From the NCBI GenBank assembly GCA_963820375.1, contig CAWFZX010000029.1:203930-267929 (forward strand): a DNA stretch of 64,000 bases, written 5' to 3'. Of this stretch, positions 28,137 to 36,682 are shown one piece after another. Position 1 is the stretch's first letter, and each line of letters opens with the position of its first letter. The position numbers were made by a program, and so were the translations under genes. This stretch comes from AWTP1-13 sp963820375. Its GTDB lineage: Bacteria; Pseudomonadota; Alphaproteobacteria; Rhizobiales; Hyphomicrobiaceae. Under the pieces are notes generated by a model, which saw only the letters and a program-made list of their open reading frames with translations, was not told the origin of the DNA and did not search any database.

Positions 28137-31100
28137 CTAGGCTGCGCCCTTTAATAGATCGAACTCGCGCACCGCCGCGGCATCGCGCGCCGACAGCGTG
28201 GGAAACGCGGGGTCGCTGCCGACATCCTTGGTCATGCGCCAAGAACGTGCGCATTTTCTGCCCTCTGCCGGTTTCGACACGACCCCGACACCGGCCACCT
28301 CCGGCAGCACAAAGGCGTCGGTCGGCGCCGCGCCGGCGAGGATGGCGATATCCGAGGTGATGCAGATTTCCGCCAGATCGACGCCCTGCAGCGCCTCCAG
28401 CAATCCGCTGTCGGCGATAAAGACCTGCGGCGCTGCCTCCAACGATGAGCCGATTCTTTTATTGGCCCGCTCGATCTCGAGCGCGCCGGTGACCGCGCCG
28501 CGCACCCGGCGGATCTTGGCCCACTTATCGGCAAGTTTGTCATCGCGCCATGCCGCCGGGATGTCGGGAAACGTCTCCAGGTGCACCGATCCTTCAGCCG
28601 AGGGGTAGCGTGCCAGCCAGGCCTCCTCCGCCGTGAAGCAGAGCAGTGGGGCCAGCCACAAGGTGAGCGCGCGAAAAATATGCTCGATCGTTACCAGCGC
28701 CGCCTTGCGCTTGGCGCTCGAGTAAGGCTCGCAATAGAGGGCGTCCTTGCGGATATCGAAATAGAAGGCGGACAGGTCGGTGTTCATAAAGTGCGACAGC
28801 GCGGCGATCACGCGCTTGTAGTCGTACTCGGCGTAGGCCTTGCGGATCGCCTCGGAGAGCTCGGCCAGCCGATGCAGCATCAGTCGTTCCAGCTCGGGCA
28901 TCGCGGTCGTGGCAAGCGTTTCGGATGCATCGCGGTGCGCGAGGTTCCCCAGCATCCAGCGCAGTGTGTTCCTGAGCTTGCGGTAGGACTCGGCTGTCCC
29001 CTGCAGGATGCCGGGCCCGAAGCGGATGTCGCTCGTGTAGTCCGATGAGGCTACCCACAGGCGCAGGATGTCGGCGCCTGAGGTCTGCATCAATTCCTGC
29101 GGTGAGAGCGTATTGCCACGCGATTTCGACATCTTCTCCTCTCCTTTTTCGTCGAGGATGAAGCCGTGCGTGAGCACGACGTCGAACGGTGCGCGCCCGC
29201 GCGTGCCGCAGCTTTGCAAGAGCGAGGATTGGAACCAGCCGCGGTGCTGGTCGGAACCCTCAAGGTACATGACGCGGTCGCGGCCGCCATCGAGCTGGCG
29301 CTTGACGCCGGCGAGCTGCGGGAAGGCCTGGGGATCTTCCAGCGTGAACGCGTGCGTGGAACCTGAGTCGAACCAGACGTCGAGGATGTCGGTGATCTGT
29401 TCCCAGTCGGCCGGATCGGCAACCAGATCTTTGAGGAAGCGTTGTTGTGCGCCCTTCTCAAACCAGGCATCGGCGCCCTGTTCGGTCATGGCGGCGCGGA
29501 TGCGAGCCATCAGCTCGGGCGACTTGGCGAATTTGGCCGACGGGATCACCTCGCCCGTCTCCTTGTGCTGGAACACGGTGATGGGCACGCCCCAGGCGCG
29601 CTGCCGCGAGATCACCCAGTCGGGTTTTGCCTGCACCATGCCGCGCAGTCGGTTGCGCCCGGAGGCCGGCACAAATTGCGTCTCTTCGATCGCCTTGAGG
29701 GAAGCCTCGCGAAGGCTGCTGTTGCCGCGGTGGCCGGGCATGTTCAGCGGCCTGTCCATGGCGATGAACCATTGCGGCGTGTTACGGAAGATCACCGGCT
29801 TCTTTGAGCGCCACGAGTGCGGATACTGGTGCTTCAGTCGCCCGCGCGCAATCAGCGCATTGTGTTCGACCAGCGCCTTGATGACCGCCTCGTTGGCATC
29901 GCCCTTGTTGCCCTTGTCATCGATGACGCGTTTGCCCTCGAAGCGGGGTGCGTCCCTGGTGAAGCACCCGTCACCGTCAACGGTGAACGGGATCGTGGTG
30001 TCGATGCCGCGCTTGGCAAGCTCAGGCGCTTGCTGCATCCAGATGTCGAAGTCTTCGCGGCCATGGCCTGGTGCCGTATGGACGAAACCGGTGCCGTCCT
30101 CGTCGGTGACGTGATCACCGGCGAGGAGGGGAACCCTGAAATCGTAGCCAAGCGTCTGCAGCGGATGCTCGCACTCAATCTGGGCAAGGCTCGCGGCAGG
30201 CACGGTTGCAAGGCGTTTGTAGCCGTCGGCTTCGATCTTGGCAGCCTTAAAGACCGCCGGAGCCAGCCTGTCGGCAAGAATGTAGCGATCGAACTTCCTT
30301 GCCCAGTTGCCCTCCGGGGCCGCCGTAACTTCATAAAGGCCGTAGGCAATCTTCGAGGAGTAGCTGATCGCTCGATTGCCCGGGAGCGTCCACGGGGTGG
30401 TGGTCCAGATCACCACCGATGCGCCGGCGAGTTCGCTGGCCTTGGTGCCTGGCGCGTCGGCATGCTTGACGCGAAATTTTACCCAAACGGTGTCGCTGGT
30501 GTAGTCGTGGTACTCGACTTCGGCCTCCGCCAGCGCGGTTTTTTCCACGACCGACCACATGACCGGCTTCGACCCGCGGAACAAGGCCCCGTTCATGGCG
30601 AATTTCATCAGCTCGGCGGCGATGGTCGCCTCGGCCTTGTAAGCCATGGTTGAGTAGTAGTGTTCCCAATCTCCCTCGACGCCGAGGCGCTTGAATTCCT
30701 GGCGTTGTACGTCGATCCAGTGCTCGGCGAATTCTCGGCACTCGCGCCTAAACTCGTTGACCGGCACCATGTCCTTGTCCTGGCCCTTGGCGCGGTACTG
30801 CTCCTCAATCTTCCACTCGATGGGCAGGCCGTGACAGTCCCAGCCCGGCACATAGTTGGAATCGCACCCCAGCATTTGCTGGGATCGGGTGACCATGTCC
30901 TTTAGGATCTTGTTGAGCGCCGTGCCGATATGGATGTTGCCGTTGGCATAGGGTGGCCCGTCGTGCAGGATGAATTTTGGGCGGCCCTTGGCGACCTCGC
31001 GAAGACGCTGGTAGAGGCCCAGGCTGCCCCATCGCTGCAACAGCTTGGGCTCAAGCTGGGGCAGACCCGCCTTCATGGGAAACGAGGTCTTGGGCAGGAA

Positions 31101-31145
31101 CAGTGTCGCGCTCCAATCGCGCGTGGCGGTTTTGCTCGAATTCAT
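28137..31145 (-). CDS. ileS: Isoleucyl-tRNA synthetase
   Basis: This 1002-residue class I synthetase charges tRNA-Ile. DGPPYANGNIHIGTALNK holds the HIGH-equivalent motif, here HIGT at residues 72-75; the KMSKS motif is intact at 671-675. The editing CP1 region contains WTTTPWTLPGNRA. The length is at the long end for bacterial IleS, and the C-terminal zinc-finger found in E. coli-type enzymes is not evident. It is the first gene of the ileS-lspA-lipoprotein run. No T-box-like leader was recognised. Confidence 0.97.
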   Translation of the reverse strand: MNSSKTATRDWSATLFLPKTSFPMKAGLPQLEPKLLQRWGSLGLYQRLREVAKGRPKFILHDGPPYANGNIHIGTALNKILKDMVTRSQQMLGCDSNYVPGWDCHGLPIEWKIEEQYRAKGQDKDMVPVNEFRRECREFAEHWIDVQRQEFKRLGVEGDWEHYYSTMAYKAEATIAAELMKFAMNGALFRGSKPVMWSVVEKTALAEAEVEYHDYTSDTVWVKFRVKHADAPGTKASELAGASVVIWTTTPWTLPGNRAISYSSKIAYGLYEVTAAPEGNWARKFDRYILADRLAPAVFKAAKIEADGYKRLATVPAASLAQIECEHPLQTLGYDFRVPLLAGDHVTDEDGTGFVHTAPGHGREDFDIWMQQAPELAKRGIDTTIPFTVDGDGCFTRDAPRFEGKRVIDDKGNKGDANEAVIKALVEHNALIARGRLKHQYPHSWRSKKPVIFRNTPQWFIAMDRPLNMPGHRGNSSLREASLKAIEETQFVPASGRNRLRGMVQAKPDWVISRQRAWGVPITVFQHKETGEVIPSAKFAKSPELMARIRAAMTEQGADAWFEKGAQQRFLKDLVADPADWEQITDILDVWFDSGSTHAFTLEDPQAFPQLAGVKRQLDGGRDRVMYLEGSDQHRGWFQSSLLQSCGTRGRAPFDVVLTHGFILDEKGEEKMSKSRGNTLSPQELMQTSGADILRLWVASSDYTSDIRFGPGILQGTAESYRKLRNTLRWMLGNLAHRDASETLATTAMPELERLMLHRLAELSEAIRKAYAEYDYKRVIAALSHFMNTDLSAFYFDIRKDALYCEPYSSAKRKAALVTIEHIFRALTLWLAPLLCFTAEEAWLARYPSAEGSVHLETFPDIPAAWRDDKLADKWAKIRRVRGAVTGALEIERANKRIGSSLEAAPQVFIADSGLLEALQGVDLAEICITSDIAILAGAAPTDAFVLPEVAGVGVVSKPAEGRKCARSWRMTKDVGSDPAFPTLSARDAAAVREFDLLKGAA

Positions 31146-31552
31146 GGGGAAATGCCGTTCTTCAAGGTATTGATTTGCCGCGAAAGAAGCCCGCCCTCAG
31201 GCGATCGGGCCGATCATTCGCACAACCGCCAGCTTGATGGATAATCGCGACATGCCGGCTCTTTTAGCTGCGTCGCAGATCCTGGGCAACCTTGCCCGGG
31301 GGGCAGGTCTCGCCGAGCTGCAGCAGCGGGGCGTCTTGGGTTAACCCGATTTAATGTCGCGATGGCGATCCGACGGGGCGAGCTGCGTCGTATCTCCTTG
31401 CGGGATGTCACCACGGAAAGTGAGCGCGCGTGCCCCCTCGCTGCGCCTCTTTGCGGGCCGTGGTGGCTCCCCCTTTTCGCCTTCGACGCCGGCGCCGGCC
31501 AGCTGGCAGCCCGGGCATCATCCGGCCCGGCTCTTCCTGTCCTGTCTTTAAT

Positions 31553-31565
31553 TGGAATAATTCCA
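31553..31565. promoter_or_regulatory. Perfect palindrome upstream of the iron-binding protein gene
   Basis: TGGAAT-A-ATTCCA is a perfect 13-base palindrome, 28 bases before a predicted -35 box and about 135 bases before the start of the Fe3+ binding protein gene. It is similar in kind, though not identical, to the iron-control elements bound by Fur-family regulators such as Irr. The rest of the 555-base gap 31146-31700 holds nothing recognised apart from the promoter below. Confidence 0.4.
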
Positions 31566-31592
31566 TTCTGTGGGGCGTCGCATTAGTCTTTC

Positions 31593-31619
31593 TTGACAAA
31601 TGCACTCAGCATTTACACT
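31593..31619 (+). promoter_or_regulatory. Promoter of the iron-binding protein gene
   Basis: A perfect TTGACA (31593-31598) is followed after 15 bases by TACACT (31614-31619). The spacing is short, so the exact -10 is uncertain. It points to the gene starting at 31701. Confidence 0.45.
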
Positions 31620-31700
31620 AAGGTGGTCTTGGTGGCGCGAGGGCACTCTGGCGCCACGATCCCATGGCGGGCCTTGAACCCGGTGCACAGGAGATCGCCA

Positions 31701-32771
31701 ATGACTGCTACTTTTCGGATTTCCCGATCAGCTGTTGCGCGGCCGATTGCGGCCCTCGCTCTGGGCTTTGCGACAAGCGTCCTGTTTGTGCCGGGCGTGT
31801 CGGCGCAGGGGGAAGTCAACATCTACTCCTATCGCGAGCCGCAACTGATCGATCCCCTGCTGAAGGCTTTCACGGACAAGACCGGGATTCGAACCAACAT
31901 TGTTTATGCTTCCGCCGGACTGAACGAGCGCCTCGCCGCAGAGGGCCAAAACAGCCCGGCCGACCTGTTGTTCACGGTCGACGCCGGGCGCTTGTCGGAA
32001 GCCAAGGATGCCGGGCTCACACAGGCGGTTGATCTCGCTTCGCTGCAGCAGACGATACCGGCCCAGTTCCGCGACCCCGGCAATCATTGGTTCGGACTGA
32101 CCATGCGTTCGCGCATCGTCTACGCGTCGAAGGATCGCGTGAAGCAGGACACCATCACCTATGAAGAGCTGGCCGACCCCAAGTGGAAAGGCAAGATCTG
32201 CATCCGCTCAGGCCAGCACGTCTACAACACGTCACTAACGGCCACGATCATCGCGCACAAGGGCGAGGCATATGCCGAGCAATGGCTGAAGGGCCTGAAG
32301 GCCAACCTGGCGCACAAGCCAGCCGGCGGCGACCGCGAGCAGGCGCGCGATATTCATTCTGGCAAATGCGATCTTGCCGTTGGCAACACCTACTATATGG
32401 CGCTGATGGCAACGAATGAGAAGAATCCGGAACAGAAGCAGTGGGGCGCGGCCATCAAGCCGCTGTTTCCAAACGCCAATGATCGCGGCAGTCACGTCAA
32501 CATTTCGGGTATGGCGCTGGCCAAGAACGCACCGAACAAGGCCAATGCGCTTAAACTGATGGAGTATCTGGCCTCTGAGCAAGCGCAGAAGATTTACGCG
32601 ACCGCCAACAACGAATACCCCGTCAATGCCGCTGTCGAGCCCTCAGAGATTGTCAAAAGCTGGGGCAAATTGAAGCCCGATTCGCTGCCTCTGGAGAATA
32701 TTGCCAAGTATCGCAAGAAGGCATCCGAGCTGGTCGACAAGGTCAACTTCGACGCGGGTCCGAGCTCCTAA
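31701..32771 (+). CDS. Fe3+ ABC transporter substrate-binding protein
   Basis: The 356-residue periplasmic protein has a long signal peptide ending GVSAQG and the ferric-binding-protein features VNIYSYREPQLIDPLLKAF, LFTVDAGRL, and SGQHVYNTSLTA. Near residue 235 is NTYYMALM with the paired tyrosines that hold iron in FbpA/FutA. ATG 31701 has CAGGAGA before it. No permease or ATPase lies beside it, so it is an orphan binding protein in this window. Iron-responsive control is plausible from the upstream palindrome. Confidence 0.88.
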   Translation: MTATFRISRSAVARPIAALALGFATSVLFVPGVSAQGEVNIYSYREPQLIDPLLKAFTDKTGIRTNIVYASAGLNERLAAEGQNSPADLLFTVDAGRLSEAKDAGLTQAVDLASLQQTIPAQFRDPGNHWFGLTMRSRIVYASKDRVKQDTITYEELADPKWKGKICIRSGQHVYNTSLTATIIAHKGEAYAEQWLKGLKANLAHKPAGGDREQARDIHSGKCDLAVGNTYYMALMATNEKNPEQKQWGAAIKPLFPNANDRGSHVNISGMALAKNAPNKANALKLMEYLASEQAQKIYATANNEYPVNAAVEPSEIVKSWGKLKPDSLPLENIAKYRKKASELVDKVNFDAGPSS

Positions 32772-32986
32772 GCCGGTTCTGGGTTCGGGCAAAGGCGGGG
32801 TGACTGGGCGCGCTTGGCCGCCGGCAGCTGGCGCGAACAAGTGAACTGCTCGCAAGCGCGGGCAGCGCCATGGCCTGGCTCGTTGCGGCTAGATCCAGGC
32901 ACCTCGCTGGCCGGCACCAAAATCGGGTCGCCCGGGCGTTTTCCCAATGGCAGTGTGGCGGCTCCCAGACCGCGCCGAGGTCCGCA

Positions 32987-33736
32987 ATGGCCACTGCCCT
33001 TCAAAACCGCAAGACCAAGCCGGCGACGGCGATGCCTTCTCTGCGCATCGACGGCCTCGACTGGGACCGAATTGCCGCCGAGCTTAACAGCCACGGTTGC
33101 GCCATCGTCGGTCCGTTGCTGGACCCGCACGCCTGTCGGGACTTGGCTGCGCTCTATGCGGTCGATGCGCACTTTCGCAGCCACATCATCATGGCCCGCC
33201 ACGGCTTCGGTCGCGGCGAATACAAATACTTTGCCAATCCCCTGCCCGCCAACGTCGCCGCCCTCCGGCGGGAGCTCTACCGGCCGCTCGCGGCCATCGC
33301 CAATCGCTGGTACGCCCAGATGCGCATCAAGGCGCGCTTTCCCGGGGAGCTCGCGGGGTTCCTGGCCCGCTGTCACGCGGCCGGCCAGACCAAGCCGACC
33401 CCCTTATTGCTGCAGTACACGGCCGGGGACTACAACTGCCTGCATCAGGACGTCTACGGCGAGCACGTATTTCCGCTGCAAGTTGCGGTCTTGCTGTCCG
33501 AGCCGTCCATCGATTTCAGCGGCGGCGAGTTTGTGCTCACGGAACAGCGCCCGCGCATGCAATCTCGCGCCGAGGTAGCGCCGCTGCGTCAGGGCGACGG
33601 CGTTATTTTCCCGGTGCGCGAACGACCCGTGCAAGGCACCCGCGGTGTTTACCGGGTCAACATGCGCCACGGCGTGAGCCGGCTGCGCAGCGGCCGCCGT
33701 CACACGCTGGGCATCATCTTCCACGACGCCCGCTAA
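32987..33736 (+). CDS. 2OG-Fe(II) oxygenase (PF09859-type)
   Basis: The 249-residue protein has the full pattern of the Oxygenase-NA family: FGRGEYKYFANPLP, CHAAGQTKPTPLLLQY, YNCLHQDVYGEHVFPLQ with the iron ligands His and Asp, FVLTEQRPRMQSR, and a C-terminal RHGVSRLRSGRRHTLGII with the distal histidine and 2-oxoglutarate arginine. The family is common in proteobacteria, but its substrate is not known. ATG 32987, with GAGG before it, is preferred to an upstream start at 32870. Confidence 0.88.
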   Translation: MATALQNRKTKPATAMPSLRIDGLDWDRIAAELNSHGCAIVGPLLDPHACRDLAALYAVDAHFRSHIIMARHGFGRGEYKYFANPLPANVAALRRELYRPLAAIANRWYAQMRIKARFPGELAGFLARCHAAGQTKPTPLLLQYTAGDYNCLHQDVYGEHVFPLQVAVLLSEPSIDFSGGEFVLTEQRPRMQSRAEVAPLRQGDGVIFPVRERPVQGTRGVYRVNMRHGVSRLRSGRRHTLGIIFHDAR

Positions 33737-33744
33737 AGGAGCCC

Positions 33745-34968
33745 TTAACCCCGCTTGATATTGGCAATACGCGTGGGCACACCGAATTCGCGGTGACAAA
33801 TCTGCGCTAGCCTGGCGACGCCTTGCCGGATCACCTCCTTACTGGGGTTGGCAAAGCAGAGGCGCAGGCGGGTCGTGGCGTGGACCTTGTCGGTCGACCA
33901 CTCGGGGCCAGGATTGATGGCAAGGCCCTCGGCGAGCGCGACCTGCGCCAACTTTTGCGTGTCAACGCCGTCCGGCAACTTAAGCCACAGGAAGATGCCG
34001 CCCTTGGGGTCTTCGAACTCCGCCGCCGTGCCGAACTGCTCGGCGAGCGCGGCGATCAGTGTCTCGAGTTTGCCGCGCAGAACTCGGTTCAGCTTCAGCA
34101 CATGCTCGGTGAAGTGCGCGCTACAGAATTCCGCCAGCACCATCTGTTCCAACGCGCCCGAGCCCGCGTCGATCTTGAGCGCCAGGATGCGTGAAAGGAC
34201 ATCCCAGCTTGCAACGATGTAGCCGACGCGCAGTGCCGGCGAAATCGACTTGGAGAACGAGCCGATATGGATGACGCCCACGCCGTTACTGATGGCATAA
34301 AGCGCTGGCGGACGCTGCCCATCCCAAATCAGATCGGAATAGCATTCGTCCTCGAAGATCGGCACTCCGTACGCCCGCGACAAGCGCAGCAGCTCGACAC
34401 GACGCTCCTCACCCATGATGGTCCCGGTCGGGTTTTGCACGGTTGGAATGGTGTAGAGGTATTTGGGTCGGATGCCCCGCCGGCTGAGATCGGCGAGCGC
34501 GTTGGCAACCACATCAATCCGCAGCCCGCCGGAGTCGAGGGGAATCCCGACCACCTTGGCACCGCGGCGGCTGAGCCTGCTGAGCGAGCCGCCATAGCAA
34601 TCCTGCTCGACCAGGACGGTGTCGCCCGGCGACAGCAGCAGGCTGTTGACAAGATCAAGACCTTGCAAGGAGCCCGAGGTGATGAGGATTTCGTCCGCCT
34701 CGCAGGCGATCCCGGCGTGGGACTTGAGCTTTCCCACCAGAAAGTCGCGCAGCGGCCGATAGCCGAGCGGACCGCTGTTCAAACCGTAGGTTGCGAGTGA
34801 AAACCCCTCTCGCTTGAGCACGCTGGTCGCGGCCGCAATCAGTGCATCGACGGGCACGTGCTCGGCATCGTTATGGCCGCCGACGAAATTATACTTGGGA
34901 AACCCGCTCCACTTACCGACCGGCACCGGCAGGCCGGGGACAAAATTGAAGTCAAATTCCACGCTCAT
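33745..34968 (-). CDS. PLP-dependent aminotransferase, 2-aminoadipate/valine-pyruvate type
   Basis: This class I aminotransferase has about 407 residues. The PLP lysine is Lys240 in HIGSFSKSISPALRVGY; TIPTVQNPTGTIM and the C-terminal RLRLCFANPS arginine are present. It resembles the fold-type I domain of MocR regulators and LysN-type 2-aminoadipate aminotransferases but lacks a helix-turn-helix domain. ATG 34968 (MSVEFDF) with GGAAAG upstream is preferred over a start five codons earlier. It converges with the 2OG oxygenase gene, 8 bases apart. Substrate uncertain. Confidence 0.85.
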   Translation of the reverse strand: MSVEFDFNFVPGLPVPVGKWSGFPKYNFVGGHNDAEHVPVDALIAAATSVLKREGFSLATYGLNSGPLGYRPLRDFLVGKLKSHAGIACEADEILITSGSLQGLDLVNSLLLSPGDTVLVEQDCYGGSLSRLSRRGAKVVGIPLDSGGLRIDVVANALADLSRRGIRPKYLYTIPTVQNPTGTIMGEERRVELLRLSRAYGVPIFEDECYSDLIWDGQRPPALYAISNGVGVIHIGSFSKSISPALRVGYIVASWDVLSRILALKIDAGSGALEQMVLAEFCSAHFTEHVLKLNRVLRGKLETLIAALAEQFGTAAEFEDPKGGIFLWLKLPDGVDTQKLAQVALAEGLAINPGPEWSTDKVHATTRLRLCFANPSKEVIRQGVARLAQICHREFGVPTRIANIKRG

Positions 34969-35276
34969 CGCAGTTCTTTCCACTTCGTCCTCGAGGCGCG
35001 AGCACGTCTAGCATGCCGCCTCGCCAGGCCCTAGCCACACGGCAAGCGTTGCCTCACCTTTGCCAGCCAACGGCGACCGGTGACAGCCGCTCAAAAAGTG
35101 CCGGCCAGGGGGCTGGCGGCTCCGGTCAAGCGCGCCAGCACAACGTGGGCTGGGAGACGCGCGCGGGGATGTCGGCCTTCACGCTGCATAACGCGTGCGT
35201 GAGGAGCCAATGCGCGCGGAACTGGGGTCGCGGTTCCTCCGTTCCCCGGGCAATACCAACCAAAGAGGAGCCGATC

Positions 35277-35411
35277 ATGAAGATGATTGCGTCCGCCCTA
35301 CTCGCCTTGTCGGTGTTGACGGGCTTGGCCGCCAGCGCCAGCGCCGGCCCCTACGAGGACAGCATTTGGCCATACCTTGACCGCGACAATCGGGGCGGCC
35401 AGAGCCAATAA
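35277..35411 (+). CDS. Small secreted peptide
   Basis: This 44-residue protein has a strong signal peptide (MKMIASALLALSVLTGLA, cleavage after ASA) and a mature part of about 21 residues rich in Asp, Tyr and Gly (GPYEDSIWPYLDRDNRGG). AAAGAGGAG stands before the ATG and a long hairpin follows the stop, so it is a self-contained gene. Similar tiny exported peptides of unknown role occur in rhizobia-like bacteria (from memory). The 300 bases upstream hold nothing else recognised. Confidence 0.7.
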   Translation: MKMIASALLALSVLTGLAASASAGPYEDSIWPYLDRDNRGGQSQ

Positions 35412-35430
35412 CGCCACAGACTTTCTCGAC

Positions 35431-35460
35431 AACGCGTCCGGGTTGCATCCCGGGCGCGTT
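35431..35460. terminator. Bidirectional terminator hairpin
   Basis: Twelve-base arms at 35431-35442 and 35449-35460, with one G-T wobble and a 6-base loop, sit between the convergent small peptide gene and the ketopantoate-reductase-like gene whose stop is at 35462. No long T-run follows on either strand. Confidence 0.68.
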
Positions 35461-35461
35461 C

Positions 35462-36529
35462 TTATGCCGCCTTCTTGCGGTTCGCTTCAAGCCGAGCATC
35501 CACGAGCGCCACCGTGGCGTCGATGGTTGGGTGGCTGAGGCCCTTCTGCTTGGCGATCAACTGCACCAGCTTGTCGGCGCGTTCGATGTTAGGCACGCCG
35601 TTGTTGAGAGCGCGCGCTGCGGAGGCCGGCCGCGTCAAACTTTGCGCCGCTGCGGCATATTTTTCAAATGGGACAAGATCTTCTGCAGAGGCGCCGAGCT
35701 TGACGCAAAGATCATTGACGAAATTATAGACCGAACGCGACGTCTCGATGTCGCTGTGCACGGCTTCCTGAGCGGTACGCATGCCGTCCTTGGTGACGCA
35801 GCGATAGTTGCCGGCCAGCAGCATCGCCCATTTGGCGAGTGGCACGAAGATGGAATCGTGAACGCGCAGCTTCACCGGCAACTCGATCTTGCCCTCGGGC
35901 GTCTCGTAGCGGATGGCCTCGATCTCCTCTGCGAGCTGGCGCAGGATGGCAGTGCTCTTGGGGTTCTCGAAGCGTGCCACCTTAAAGTTGGTGGGCAAGG
36001 TGACCTGCAAGACGTTTACCTTTTCCCCTGGCGGGCGAATTGCCTGAGGATCGGGGCTGTTCAGGGTGATGGCGCCGATATCAAACGAATCCCACACGCT
36101 CGGGTCCGTGTAGGCAGGTTTCAAAGCATCGTAGTTCAGGCCGGCAATTCGCTTCACATACGGCAACGGCGGCATGTTCATAATCGACATACAGGGCACG
36201 CGCGCTTTGGCCACCGCATCGAGCAGCTCGCGCACCCCGGCGGATCGGTATTGGGGCTCCTGCATGGCGAGCCCGACGAGATCAAAGTCCTGTGGATTGA
36301 CGCCGGTAGCCGGGCCTGCCGAGACCCTACCCGGCAGCTTGCGGGACTCGATCACGATGGGGTCTGTGCGCCCCCTCACGGGCAGGCGGACCTGGAAGCC
36401 TTCAGCGTTGATGAGCTCGGCCTCGGCGGGAAGGCACACCAAATGGATCTTGTGCCCGCCAAACAGAAGCTTGGAGGCCAGCAGCGACCCGTAGGACGCC
36501 CCCATCATCAGGATGTCGTAAGTTGCCAT
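35462..36529 (-). CDS. Ketopantoate reductase family protein (PanE/ApbA-like)
   Basis: The 355-residue protein has an N-terminal Rossmann start ILMMGASYGSLLASKLL, where the usual GxGxxG is altered (GASYGS), and a C-terminal helical domain with VPLAKWAMLLAGN carrying the catalytic lysine. The family reduces 2-dehydropantoate or related 2-oxo acids with NADPH. At 355 residues it is longer than PanE (about 300), and the altered dinucleotide loop suggests a different substrate or cofactor. ATG 36529 follows AAAGGTT. Confidence 0.7.
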   Translation of the reverse strand: MATYDILMMGASYGSLLASKLLFGGHKIHLVCLPAEAELINAEGFQVRLPVRGRTDPIVIESRKLPGRVSAGPATGVNPQDFDLVGLAMQEPQYRSAGVRELLDAVAKARVPCMSIMNMPPLPYVKRIAGLNYDALKPAYTDPSVWDSFDIGAITLNSPDPQAIRPPGEKVNVLQVTLPTNFKVARFENPKSTAILRQLAEEIEAIRYETPEGKIELPVKLRVHDSIFVPLAKWAMLLAGNYRCVTKDGMRTAQEAVHSDIETSRSVYNFVNDLCVKLGASAEDLVPFEKYAAAAQSLTRPASAARALNNGVPNIERADKLVQLIAKQKGLSHPTIDATVALVDARLEANRKKAA

Positions 36530-36682
36530 TGCCCAACCTTTCTGCTTGCAGCGTGAGGAAAATGGAGCGTTCCGTCCTGGCCTTATGGACTGCAGACCGG
36601 CAATGCTATTCGGCACGGCATTGCCATGCAAGGATCGGCCACCTGGTCCTGGCTGGGACGGGCGGGCTCCGGCCGGGCAGCT

